From positions 1-47,495 of the forward strand of contig PXCK01000134.1 in NCBI GenBank assembly GCA_003566635.1: 47,495 bases of DNA, given 5' to 3'. Below the pieces are notes generated by a model. The model was not told the origin of the DNA. It saw only the letters and a program-made list of their open reading frames with translations, and searched no databases. Of the stretch, positions 25,739-33,153 are shown piece after piece. Source of the stretch: Balneolia bacterium. GTDB lineage: Bacteria; Bacteroidota; Rhodothermia; Balneolales; Cyclonatronaceae. Numbering within the stretch: the first letter of the stretch is position 1; the number at the start of each line of letters is the position of its first letter. Position numbers and translations under genes: made by a program.

Positions 25739-26809
25739 GTGCAAAATCAGTTACATACACTATTCAACCAATTCGATGCCGATACCCAGGCTGATTCTTT
25801 TATAGAAGTTGGTTCCGGACATATCCATCAAACATTTCGGGTGATACCTGCTATCCAAAATCATCCCGGATTTATTCTCCAAAAGTTTAACACATCTGTT
25901 TTTCCGAACTATCAGGATGTGATGGAGAATACCCTCATGGTCACTAAGTTTTTAAAAGATAAATCCGATTTTGGCGGTCTCTATCAAATTTCACACCCCA
26001 TAAAAACTATATCCGGGAGTTGGCATGTTATAGATGAATCATCTAATGTTTGGCGACTTTTGACCAGAATCACACCCGGTATAAGTTACGACGCTGTACC
26101 GAACGAGACCGTCGCTTTAGAAGCAGGGAAAATTTTCGGAACATTTTTAAGCGAATTGAATGACTTTCCGGTCCAACGTTTGCATGAAGTTATCCCCGAT
26201 TTTCATTCCCTAAATATGCGGTACCAACAACTTTTACAATCGATAGATAGCAATGCTTCCAACCGATTGGTTGAAGTAAAAGAAGAAATTATATTTGCGA
26301 AAAAGATGCAGGGTATTTTGCAAGAGATACCAAGTCAATATGAGTCAGGCAATCTTACCAAAAGGGTAACTCACAATGATACAAAGCTCAACAATATCAT
26401 TTTTGATGAATCTAATTGTGCACTGGCAGTCATTGATTTAGATACGATTATGCCGGGTTTGTCCCTGTATGACTTTGGAGATTTGGTTCGAACAGCTGCG
26501 ATTTACGGTAGAGAAGACAGTCCCGAAATTTCATTCAGTCTGCCACTCTTTAAAGCAATAACCGAAGGTTATCTCCGGCAAATGAAGTCAATCTTGACAC
26601 CTGCCGAACTGGAACTACTACCACTTGCTCCACAATATATGGCTTACATTATTGGCATACGTTTTCTCACGGATTATTTAAACGGTGATATTTACTACAA
26701 GGTCGATCATCCAAAACATAATATTCAACGTGCTCGCTCCCAATTCCGCCTTTTAAAGTCTATGACGGCAAATTTTGATGAATGTGTTAAGGTGGTTAAA
26801 TCTTGCTAA
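25739..26809 (+). CDS. N-acetylhexosamine 1-kinase-like phosphotransferase (NahK type)
   Basis: The 356-residue protein belongs to the aminoglycoside-phosphotransferase/choline-kinase fold. Its motifs match NahK: GSGHIHQTFRV (25-35), THNDTKLNNIIFD (211-223) with catalytic Asp214, and the metal-binding VIDLDTIMPGLSLYDFGD (231-248). NahK phosphorylates GlcNAc or GalNAc at the anomeric carbon. The start is GTG. It follows the nucleotidyltransferase gene by 32 bp and precedes the GH97 gene by about 95 bp. The pair would channel imported HexNAc straight into UDP-HexNAc, bypassing 6-phosphorylation and deacetylation. Aminoglycoside resistance is unlikely given the motif match and context. Confidence 0.85.
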   Translation: MQNQLHTLFNQFDADTQADSFIEVGSGHIHQTFRVIPAIQNHPGFILQKFNTSVFPNYQDVMENTLMVTKFLKDKSDFGGLYQISHPIKTISGSWHVIDESSNVWRLLTRITPGISYDAVPNETVALEAGKIFGTFLSELNDFPVQRLHEVIPDFHSLNMRYQQLLQSIDSNASNRLVEVKEEIIFAKKMQGILQEIPSQYESGNLTKRVTHNDTKLNNIIFDESNCALAVIDLDTIMPGLSLYDFGDLVRTAAIYGREDSPEISFSLPLFKAITEGYLRQMKSILTPAELELLPLAPQYMAYIIGIRFLTDYLNGDIYYKVDHPKHNIQRARSQFRLLKSMTANFDECVKVVKSC

Positions 26810-26823
26810 TATCAAAAATTGAA

Positions 26824-26841
26824 CATGAATAATTCGGGATA
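26824..26841 (-). repeat. dispersed intergenic motif, copy D (inverted)
   Basis: Read on the minus strand the sequence is TATCCCGAATTATTCATG. It lies between the kinase stop and the GH97 start, in the opposite orientation to copy C. Confidence 0.55.
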
Positions 26842-26904
26842 AATATACCTTACTTGGAAAAATGGTATTTTGGTAAAATAATCATTACACAACCCGTTAA
26901 AACT

Positions 26905-28989
26905 ATGCGCTATATTGTATTCCTTTTCATTGCTGCTTTCCTGATTTCATGTTCGACTGAATCAACATCTCCGTTTTTTGAAGTTGATTCGGATGGCTCT
27001 CTAAAACTTTCATCACCCGATGGAGACAACACTATTACGTTTTTACTGGACGATGGAATTCCTTATTACGCTGTAGATCGAGGCGAAATGGCCATCATCA
27101 CAAACTCACGATTGGGATTTGAGTTGCAGGATATGGAGGATTTGAAGGATGGGTTTGTAATTGAATCGTATAATTTCAATCAGCATGATGAAACATGGGA
27201 ACAAGTTTGGGGTGAAAAGCAGCTTATTCGGGATCATCATAATGAAATGCGCATACATTTGAAGGAAGAGTTCGGTCTTGAGCGTGACCTTTTTATTGTT
27301 TTCCGTGCTTTTGATGATGGAATTGGATTCAGGTACGAATTTCCGGATCAGCCAAACTTGCAGGAGTTCAATATTGTGGATGAATTTACCGAGTTTACTC
27401 TAACCGCTGATCACAAAGCTTGGTGGATTGGGGCTTACCAATGGAACCGATACGAGTATTTAACACGGACTTCATACGTCTCGGAAATTGATACGGTAAT
27501 TACACCTTTAACCATGCGCACAGACGAAGGACTTTACCTGAGTTTTCATGAGGCTGCTCTGGTAGATTATTCTACCATGACGCTGGAGCGAACCGACGGA
27601 CTTACCCTTTATTCAAATATTCAGCCTTGGCACGATGGAGTACGCGTTCGGGCAAAAACACCATTTGTAACACCTTGGCGTACACTACAAATTGCTGAAA
27701 ATCCCGGTGATTTGATAACTTCATACCTGATTTTAAACCTTAACGAGCCCAATAAAATCGAAGATACTTCATGGATAGAGCCGGCTAAATATGTGGGAAT
27801 TTGGTGGGAAATGCACTTGGATAAATCCACTTGGGGAAGCGGGGAAAGACATGGAGCAACCACAGAAAATGCCAAGCGCTATATCGATTTTGCCGCTGAA
27901 CATGGTATACCTCATGTGCTGGTGGAAGGTTGGAATATTGGGTGGGATGGCGAATGGTATGCCGACGGCGTAGTATTCGATTTTACAGAGCCTTACCCCG
28001 ATTTTGATCTGCATGGTGTTGCTCAGTACGCTTTAGATAAAGGAGTGCGATTGATGGGGCATCACGAAACCTCTGCCAGCGTGGAGCATTACGAATCCCA
28101 AATGCACGAAGCTTATCAGTTGTATGAGGATTTAGGTGTTCGTGCGGTAAAGACGGGTTATGTTGGTCATGGACAGGAAATTTTCTGGACGGATGAAGAC
28201 GGAAATCGTAATTATGAATGGCATCATGGGCAGCATATGGTACGTCACCATCAAAAAGTGGTTGAATTGGCTGCTCAGCATAAAATTCTACTTAACGTTC
28301 ACGAAGGGGTTAAAGACACAGGTTTACGCCGTACATGGCCCAACCTTATGACACGTGAAGTTGCAAGAGGTCAGGAATATAACGCATGGGGATGGGGAGA
28401 AGAAGGTGTTTGGGATGGAAACGGAAATCCGCCTAACCACGTGTTGTTGTTACCCTTTACCAGAAACCTTTCCGGACCTTTTGATTACACACCCGGTATA
28501 GTCGATTTACTTTTTGAAGAATATCGTCCGGAACACAGGGTGAACCACACACTGGCAAAAGAACTTGCTTTGTATGTGGTAATTTACAGCCCATTGCACA
28601 TGGCAGCCGATTTGCCCCAAAATTATAAAGAAAGATTAGACGCTTTCCAGTTTATCAAGGATGTCCCTACCGATTGGTACGATACAAAAGTGTTGCATGC
28701 TTCGGTTGGTGAATATGTTACTATAGTTAGAAAAGACCGGAACTCCAACGATTGGTATTTGGGCAGTATTACCGATGAAGAAGCCCGTGAGTTTTCTATT
28801 CTACTCGATTTTCTTGATGAAGGTGTAAGCTATACGGCTCAAATATACCGTGACTCCGATGATGCCGACTGGGTGAGCAACCCATACGGTTTTGTTGTGG
28901 AAGAAGTTGATGTAAAAGCGGGAGATGAATTTTTAATAAAACTTGCTCCGGGCGGTGGTATGGCAGTTCGCTTTATGGCGGTTGAGTAA
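26905..28989 (+). CDS. glycoside hydrolase family 97, lipoprotein
   Basis: From Met at 26905 the 694-residue protein has a lipoprotein signal with lipobox LISC (Cys16). The frame is open from a TTG at 26854, which would only lengthen the signal. GH97 hallmarks are an N-terminal beta-domain, a (beta/alpha)8 barrel with WEMHLDKSTWGSG, AVKTGYVGHG, NVHEGVKDTGLRRTWPN, REVARGQEYNAW, and LPFTRNLSGPFDYTPGI. The glutamates in HEG and QEY fit the calcium/base positions of SusB. AVKTGYVG resembles the inverting alpha-glucosidase group (SusB) rather than the retaining alpha-galactosidase group, which has an Asp nucleophile in a KVDF-like motif. That distinction is from memory. It is the last gene of the co-directional sugar cluster. 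Confidence 0.9.
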   Translation: MRYIVFLFIAAFLISCSTESTSPFFEVDSDGSLKLSSPDGDNTITFLLDDGIPYYAVDRGEMAIITNSRLGFELQDMEDLKDGFVIESYNFNQHDETWEQVWGEKQLIRDHHNEMRIHLKEEFGLERDLFIVFRAFDDGIGFRYEFPDQPNLQEFNIVDEFTEFTLTADHKAWWIGAYQWNRYEYLTRTSYVSEIDTVITPLTMRTDEGLYLSFHEAALVDYSTMTLERTDGLTLYSNIQPWHDGVRVRAKTPFVTPWRTLQIAENPGDLITSYLILNLNEPNKIEDTSWIEPAKYVGIWWEMHLDKSTWGSGERHGATTENAKRYIDFAAEHGIPHVLVEGWNIGWDGEWYADGVVFDFTEPYPDFDLHGVAQYALDKGVRLMGHHETSASVEHYESQMHEAYQLYEDLGVRAVKTGYVGHGQEIFWTDEDGNRNYEWHHGQHMVRHHQKVVELAAQHKILLNVHEGVKDTGLRRTWPNLMTREVARGQEYNAWGWGEEGVWDGNGNPPNHVLLLPFTRNLSGPFDYTPGIVDLLFEEYRPEHRVNHTLAKELALYVVIYSPLHMAADLPQNYKERLDAFQFIKDVPTDWYDTKVLHASVGEYVTIVRKDRNSNDWYLGSITDEEAREFSILLDFLDEGVSYTAQIYRDSDDADWVSNPYGFVVEEVDVKAGDEFLIKLAPGGGMAVRFMAVE

Positions 28990-29086
28990 CCTGCTTGATT
29001 CATGACTTTATTTGTGATTAATTAATAAATACTTACATTAATGAATGTTCCGGTATCTTAAACCAATTATCAAAAACTTCAGGCTC

Positions 29087-29584
29087 ATGAAACAAGCAAT
29101 TTTTACAGTTACAGCCCTATTTCTTTTGGCAGGATGCGGAGTTATGGAACCACAACCGGTTGATTTAGATAAAAGTTTAGAGGTCGATTTCAGTATTGAT
29201 AGAACAGAAATCGTTTCAGGAGATCGTTTTACTGCTACCTACACGATTCGAAATACAACTGAAGAAAGTGTAGAAGTTTTTTCTTTGTGTGCTAGTCTTG
29301 CAAACGTTGCGGTATCTGATGGAAAGGAATATATCAACTTTTTTGGCACTGGTAGAGGTTGTCGACCTATAGTTAGAACTGTTGAGATCAATCCTAATGA
29401 AACGCTGTCTCTTGAATGGGATGTACATGCTTTTAAACTTGATCGCGAAATTGGACAGGTTGGGTATGATACGTTATTAGTAGCTCCGGGTGACTATATC
29501 ATAAGAGTTTATCCCAATATTGAAACAATAAATGGTGAAATAACGCCGAATTTGGTAAATGGTGCTGCTTTTAAAGTGTATTGA
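29087..29584 (+). CDS. small lipoprotein with BsuPI-like beta-sandwich
   Basis: The start at 29087 gives a lipoprotein signal MKQAIFTVTALFLLAGC (Cys17). The frame is also open 42 bases further upstream. The mature protein (about 148 residues) looks like an all-beta domain of the BsuPI (intracellular proteinase inhibitor) kind: LEVDFSIDRTEIVSGDRFTATYTIRN, then NPNETLSLEWDV and APGDYIIRVYPN. Function is unknown. It follows the GH97 gene by about 100 bp on the same strand but has no obvious sugar-related feature. Confidence 0.65.
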   Translation: MKQAIFTVTALFLLAGCGVMEPQPVDLDKSLEVDFSIDRTEIVSGDRFTATYTIRNTTEESVEVFSLCASLANVAVSDGKEYINFFGTGRGCRPIVRTVEINPNETLSLEWDVHAFKLDREIGQVGYDTLLVAPGDYIIRVYPNIETINGEITPNLVNGAAFKVY

Positions 29585-29670
29585 GTATCTATATAAAAAT
29601 AAAATCTTTAGCCATTAAAATTTATAGTAAATTGATTCTGAATATTTACTTAATTCCGGTATACTGATAT

Positions 29671-30117
29671 ATGAGTCAAGATATTCGTTGGGAACAAAGA
29701 TTTTCTAACTTTAAAAAAGCCTTGAATAAACTTACTGAGGCAGTCAATTATATTTCTAGGCAAGATAAATTGGAAGGCAACAACGCTCACCGCACTGTTT
29801 TTGATGAGATGTTGAAAGAGGGTTTAATCCAGCGATTTGAATACACTCATGAGCTAGCGTGGAATGTAATGAAAGACTACGCAATCTATCAAGGAATTAC
29901 AAATGTTGGAGGAAGCAGAGATGCTGCAAGAGAGGCATTTCAACTAAACTTGGTACCTGATGGACAAGTGTGGATGGATATGATAAGTAGCCGAAATAAA
30001 ACATCTCACACATATAATGTAGAAACAGCTGATGAAATTTTTGATAAGATAATGAATGATTACTACCAGGCTTTTTTAGATTTTGAAAGCTCGATGAATG
30101 AAAAGATTCACAAATAA
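29671..30117 (+). CDS. HEPN-domain protein, HI0074-type (MNT partner)
   Basis: The 148-residue all-helical protein matches the nucleotidyltransferase substrate-binding (HI0074) family. It contains FEYTHELAWNVMKDY (57-71), GSRDAAREAF (81-90) and the RX4HxY motif RNKTSHTY (Arg108, His113, Tyr115). In HEPN-MNT systems the HEPN protein is an RNase-like toxin or effector, and the MNT partner neutralises it, in studied cases by AMP-ylating the HEPN tyrosine. The partner starts one base after this stop codon. The pair sits between a lipoprotein gene and an opposite-strand GH3 gene, suggesting a mobile insertion into a metabolic region. Confidence 0.85.
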   Translation: MSQDIRWEQRFSNFKKALNKLTEAVNYISRQDKLEGNNAHRTVFDEMLKEGLIQRFEYTHELAWNVMKDYAIYQGITNVGGSRDAAREAFQLNLVPDGQVWMDMISSRNKTSHTYNVETADEIFDKIMNDYYQAFLDFESSMNEKIHK

Positions 30118-30118
30118 A

Positions 30119-30445
30119 ATGAACAATACAATTGAAAAAAGTAACACAGGGCTAACAGAAAAGGAAAAAGAGGCTATAATTAAAGTCTTTTCAAAATATC
30201 CCGAAATAGAGAAGGTGATACTTTATGGTTCTAGAGCAATGGGTAACTTCAAACCTGCTTCTGATATAGACCTTTCATTAGTTGGCGATGGTGTTAGTTT
30301 AAGCTTGCTTTCAAAAATTGAAACTGATCTGGATGATTTGTTATTACCATATAAATTTGACATCTCTATTTATAACAAAATAACGAACCCCGAATTTTTA
30401 GATCACATAAATGGAGTCGGCAAATCAATTTATACAAGCAATTAG
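30119..30445 (+). CDS. MNT nucleotidyltransferase, HI0073-type (HEPN partner)
   Basis: The 108-residue minimal nucleotidyltransferase has the active-site pattern YGSRAMGNFKPASDIDLSLVG, including GSRA and the metal-binding DID. The start at 30119 follows the HEPN stop by one base. An earlier in-frame ATG at 30098 would overlap the HEPN gene and is less likely. Family knowledge points to an antitoxin role through nucleotidylation of the partner. All catalytic residues are present, so the pair appears intact, unlike the AbiE pair at the window start. Confidence 0.85.
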   Translation: MNNTIEKSNTGLTEKEKEAIIKVFSKYPEIEKVILYGSRAMGNFKPASDIDLSLVGDGVSLSLLSKIETDLDDLLLPYKFDISIYNKITNPEFLDHINGVGKSIYTSN

Positions 30446-30500
30446 CTTTTTCTTTCAAAATGACGAATAAGCAGGTTTAGTTCATAGCGCTGATAAAGTG

Positions 30501-32660
30501 CTACCACTCAATCTCGTCAACCAATTTAATATCTCTTGAAGAGTTTCCAACCTGTATTTCGTATGTACCCGCTTCAAGCACCCACTTTTCTTGTTTGGGA
30601 TGAAAGTATTTAAAAGAACTCTTATCTAAATTTATTTGAACTTTACTGGGTTCTCCGGGTTCGAGGTGAATTTTTTGGAAGCCCTTCAGTTCGTGAGTTG
30701 GTCTTTTGACAGTAGGGTTTTTATGATGAATATAAATCTGAACTACTTCGGCTCCTTTTCTGTCACCTGTGTTGGTAATAGAACATTCAACAAGAACTAA
30801 ATTATCGGTTTGGGTAATCTTAAGATTTGAAAACTCAAAAGTAGTATAGGAAAGCCCATAACCAAACGGGAATACTACTTCTTTTTTAAACGTATCGAAA
30901 TAACGGTAACCCACAAAAATATCTTCGGAATACTCAACAGTTTTATTTCCGGGAAATTGACCTATGCAGTGAGAAGGATATTCCTCATGCGAGTTGGCAA
31001 ATGTTACCGGCAGTTTGCCGGAAGGATTGGTTTCGCCGAAAAGGGTTTCTGCAATGGCGGTGCCACCTTCCATACCCGGATACCATGCATGCAAGTAGGC
31101 GCGAGTTTGGGGTAACCAATTATCCATTTCCACATTGCTTCCACCCATCAAAACAACGGCTGTATTTTTATTTACATCAGTTATTTTGTTGATGAGTTCT
31201 TCCTGATCAAAAATCAACTTCAGGTTCATTTTGTCACGAGCTTCGGCATCGTAAGTTCCTTCGCCCCAGGGCATGCCTTCATGACCGTGAATCCACCCTC
31301 CAACAAAAATAACTGCGTCGGCTTTTTGGGCAATTTCAATAGCCTCTTGCAAAAGTTCTTTATTGGAAGATCGGGCTAATTCGGTTTTGCTACTATATTC
31401 TCGTGATTGGGAAGCTGCTTCGCCCGGAAGTTTTCTGAAAAGGGTTTTGTCGTAATAAGGCTCATATCCTACGGCATATATCACATCACAAAAGTCACTT
31501 ACTATTTTTTTGAGGCCCTCCAGTGGCGTGATTTCATATGGCGGGCGAACTTGCGAGCTACCTCCGCCCTCTGCAAATACACGGGAAGCATTATGCCCGA
31601 TTACTGCCAGTGTTTTTATTTCTCTTTTATTAAAAGGAAGGAGCCCGTCATTTTTTAATAATACAACGCCTTCTCTTGCTACCTCAAGTGCTGCTTCTTG
31701 GTGTTCCTGTACATTTCTTTTGCCCGTTCCGTGATCAGATAGGGCAGTAGTTCTTTGCATCAAGCGTAAAATTCTACGCACTTTATCATCAACATAACAC
31801 TCATCAACAGTACCGCTTTCTATATATCTTTTGGCAGGGTTAGCCAAATAAAATTCATCATAAACGGGTCGGTTAAAATCTCGTACCAACTCAGTACCCA
31901 TTTCAATATCAGTGCCATAGAGAAGTGCTTCTTTAGTATCCTTTACAGATGCCCAATCGCTTATTACAACACCATCAAATTTCCAATCACCCTTAAGAAT
32001 ACGGTTGTTCAGGTATTCGTGGTGGGTTGCGTATTGTCCGTTTACCTTGTTGTAAGCTCCCATGATGCTCCACGCTTTACCCTCTTGCACTACGACACGA
32101 AATGCAGGTAAATAAATCTCGTGAATCGCTCGCAAACTTACACGAACATCAATATTATGCCGATCAGTTTCCTGATTGTTAACGGCATAGTGCTTTGGGC
32201 ACGCAGCTACTCCTTGACCTTGTAATCCCTTTACATACTCAGTTGCCAGTTTACCTGTTAAAAAGGGATCTTCGCTAAAGTACTCAAAATTTCTGCCGTT
32301 TAAAGGGCTTCGGATAATGTTTATTCCAGGTCCGAGTAAAACATGTTTTCCTCTGTTCTTGGCTTCGCTACCAAGAATATTGCCATATTTGTTTGCTAAA
32401 TTTTTGTTCCATGTACTTGCCAAGCAAATACCTACCGGCAAATAGGTAGAATGGTCATCGGCATTGTCTATGGGAAACCAACCTCTACCTTGTTCGTGAC
32501 GCACACCATGCGGTCCATCCGAAAAAACCAGTTCAGGAACACCCAACCTCGGTACTCCACCGGATGTAAACGAAGAGCTTGCATGAATAAGTGAAATTTT
32601 TTCATCAAGCGTTAGTTGGCTAGTAATATCATCAATATCGTCAATTTTTTCTTTTCTCAT
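30501..32660 (-). CDS. GH3 beta-glucosidase-like enzyme, apparently cytoplasmic
   Basis: The 719-residue protein has the complete GH3 plan. The N-terminal barrel includes LGPGINIIRSPLNGRNFEYF, the substrate-binding KHYAVNNQE and GAYNKVNG, and GVVISDWAS with the nucleophile Asp235. The alpha/beta domain includes GHEGMPWGEGTYDAEARDK. The C-terminal fibronectin-III-like domain includes NTGDRKGAEVVQIYI. There is no signal peptide. The product should therefore act on imported oligosaccharides or glycosides. Homologues include beta-glucosidases, beta-xylosidases and related enzymes, so the sugar is not certain. It is transcribed opposite to the GH109-GH97 cluster and convergent with the HEPN-MNT pair. 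Confidence 0.92.
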   Translation of the reverse strand: MRKEKIDDIDDITSQLTLDEKISLIHASSSFTSGGVPRLGVPELVFSDGPHGVRHEQGRGWFPIDNADDHSTYLPVGICLASTWNKNLANKYGNILGSEAKNRGKHVLLGPGINIIRSPLNGRNFEYFSEDPFLTGKLATEYVKGLQGQGVAACPKHYAVNNQETDRHNIDVRVSLRAIHEIYLPAFRVVVQEGKAWSIMGAYNKVNGQYATHHEYLNNRILKGDWKFDGVVISDWASVKDTKEALLYGTDIEMGTELVRDFNRPVYDEFYLANPAKRYIESGTVDECYVDDKVRRILRLMQRTTALSDHGTGKRNVQEHQEAALEVAREGVVLLKNDGLLPFNKREIKTLAVIGHNASRVFAEGGGSSQVRPPYEITPLEGLKKIVSDFCDVIYAVGYEPYYDKTLFRKLPGEAASQSREYSSKTELARSSNKELLQEAIEIAQKADAVIFVGGWIHGHEGMPWGEGTYDAEARDKMNLKLIFDQEELINKITDVNKNTAVVLMGGSNVEMDNWLPQTRAYLHAWYPGMEGGTAIAETLFGETNPSGKLPVTFANSHEEYPSHCIGQFPGNKTVEYSEDIFVGYRYFDTFKKEVVFPFGYGLSYTTFEFSNLKITQTDNLVLVECSITNTGDRKGAEVVQIYIHHKNPTVKRPTHELKGFQKIHLEPGEPSKVQINLDKSSFKYFHPKQEKWVLEAGTYEIQVGNSSRDIKLVDEIEW

Positions 32661-32751
32661 AGCATGTAGTTTGATTGCTAAGCAAGCTACATATTATCTA
32701 CGTTTTTATAAAAGAATTAAATCCAATTATTCAATATCAATTCACAAAAGC

Positions 32752-33153
32752 TTATTGGTTATCTAGTGTATCAAATAACATATCAAGCCGTTCAAGATCT
32801 AAAGGTTTTTCAAGGTATCTATTTTCTAACCCATACTTTTTTGCCTTTTCAATATCTATAGGACTTAAAGAACTGGTTAGTATGAAAAACTCAATTTTAT
32901 GAGGAAAATCAATTTTGTGAAATTCTTCAAGAAACTCCCATCCATTCCATACCGGCATATTGATATCGACAATAATTACCTGAGGCATTAGTTTGTTCTC
33001 CCCCAACATTTTCACCAAGCCATCAAAAGCTTTTTTTCCATTTTCAAAGGTAACTATATTACTTACCCTGTTCGATTTAATAATAAATCTTTTGGCAACA
33101 ATTGTTGCAATTGGATCATCTTCAATCAACCATAAAAGATCTATTCTATTCAC
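32752..33153 (-). CDS. single-domain response regulator (receiver only)
   Basis: Starting at GTG 33153 the protein has 133 residues and consists only of a receiver domain: acidic pocket IEDDP (Asp12, Asp13), phosphoacceptor VDINMP (Asp63), LTSS and the conserved lysine in LEKPL. The frame extends further upstream inside the kinase gene, but the GTG overlapping the kinase stop by 8 bp is the sensible start and indicates translational coupling. There is no output domain. It should be phosphorylated by the multi-PAS kinase and act by protein contact or phosphotransfer. Confidence 0.88.
   Translation of the reverse strand: MNRIDLLWLIEDDPIATIVAKRFIIKSNRVSNIVTFENGKKAFDGLVKMLGENKLMPQVIIVDINMPVWNGWEFLEEFHKIDFPHKIEFFILTSSLSPIDIEKAKKYGLENRYLEKPLDLERLDMLFDTLDNQ

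Noticed and set aside
25739-26809. Aminoglycoside resistance phosphotransferase
   Set aside because: The fold is shared, but the THNDTKLNN and DLDTIMPG motifs and the operon context match NahK-type sugar kinases.
2101-26825. Shared string AAATTGAACAT at 2104 and 26817 as part of the repeat
   Set aside because: Only two copies, AT-rich and at different distances from the motif. It may be chance.
21466-32660. Classical Sus-type polysaccharide utilisation locus
   Set aside because: No SusC/SusD pair or TonB-dependent transporter gene is present. Uptake is by an SSS symporter.
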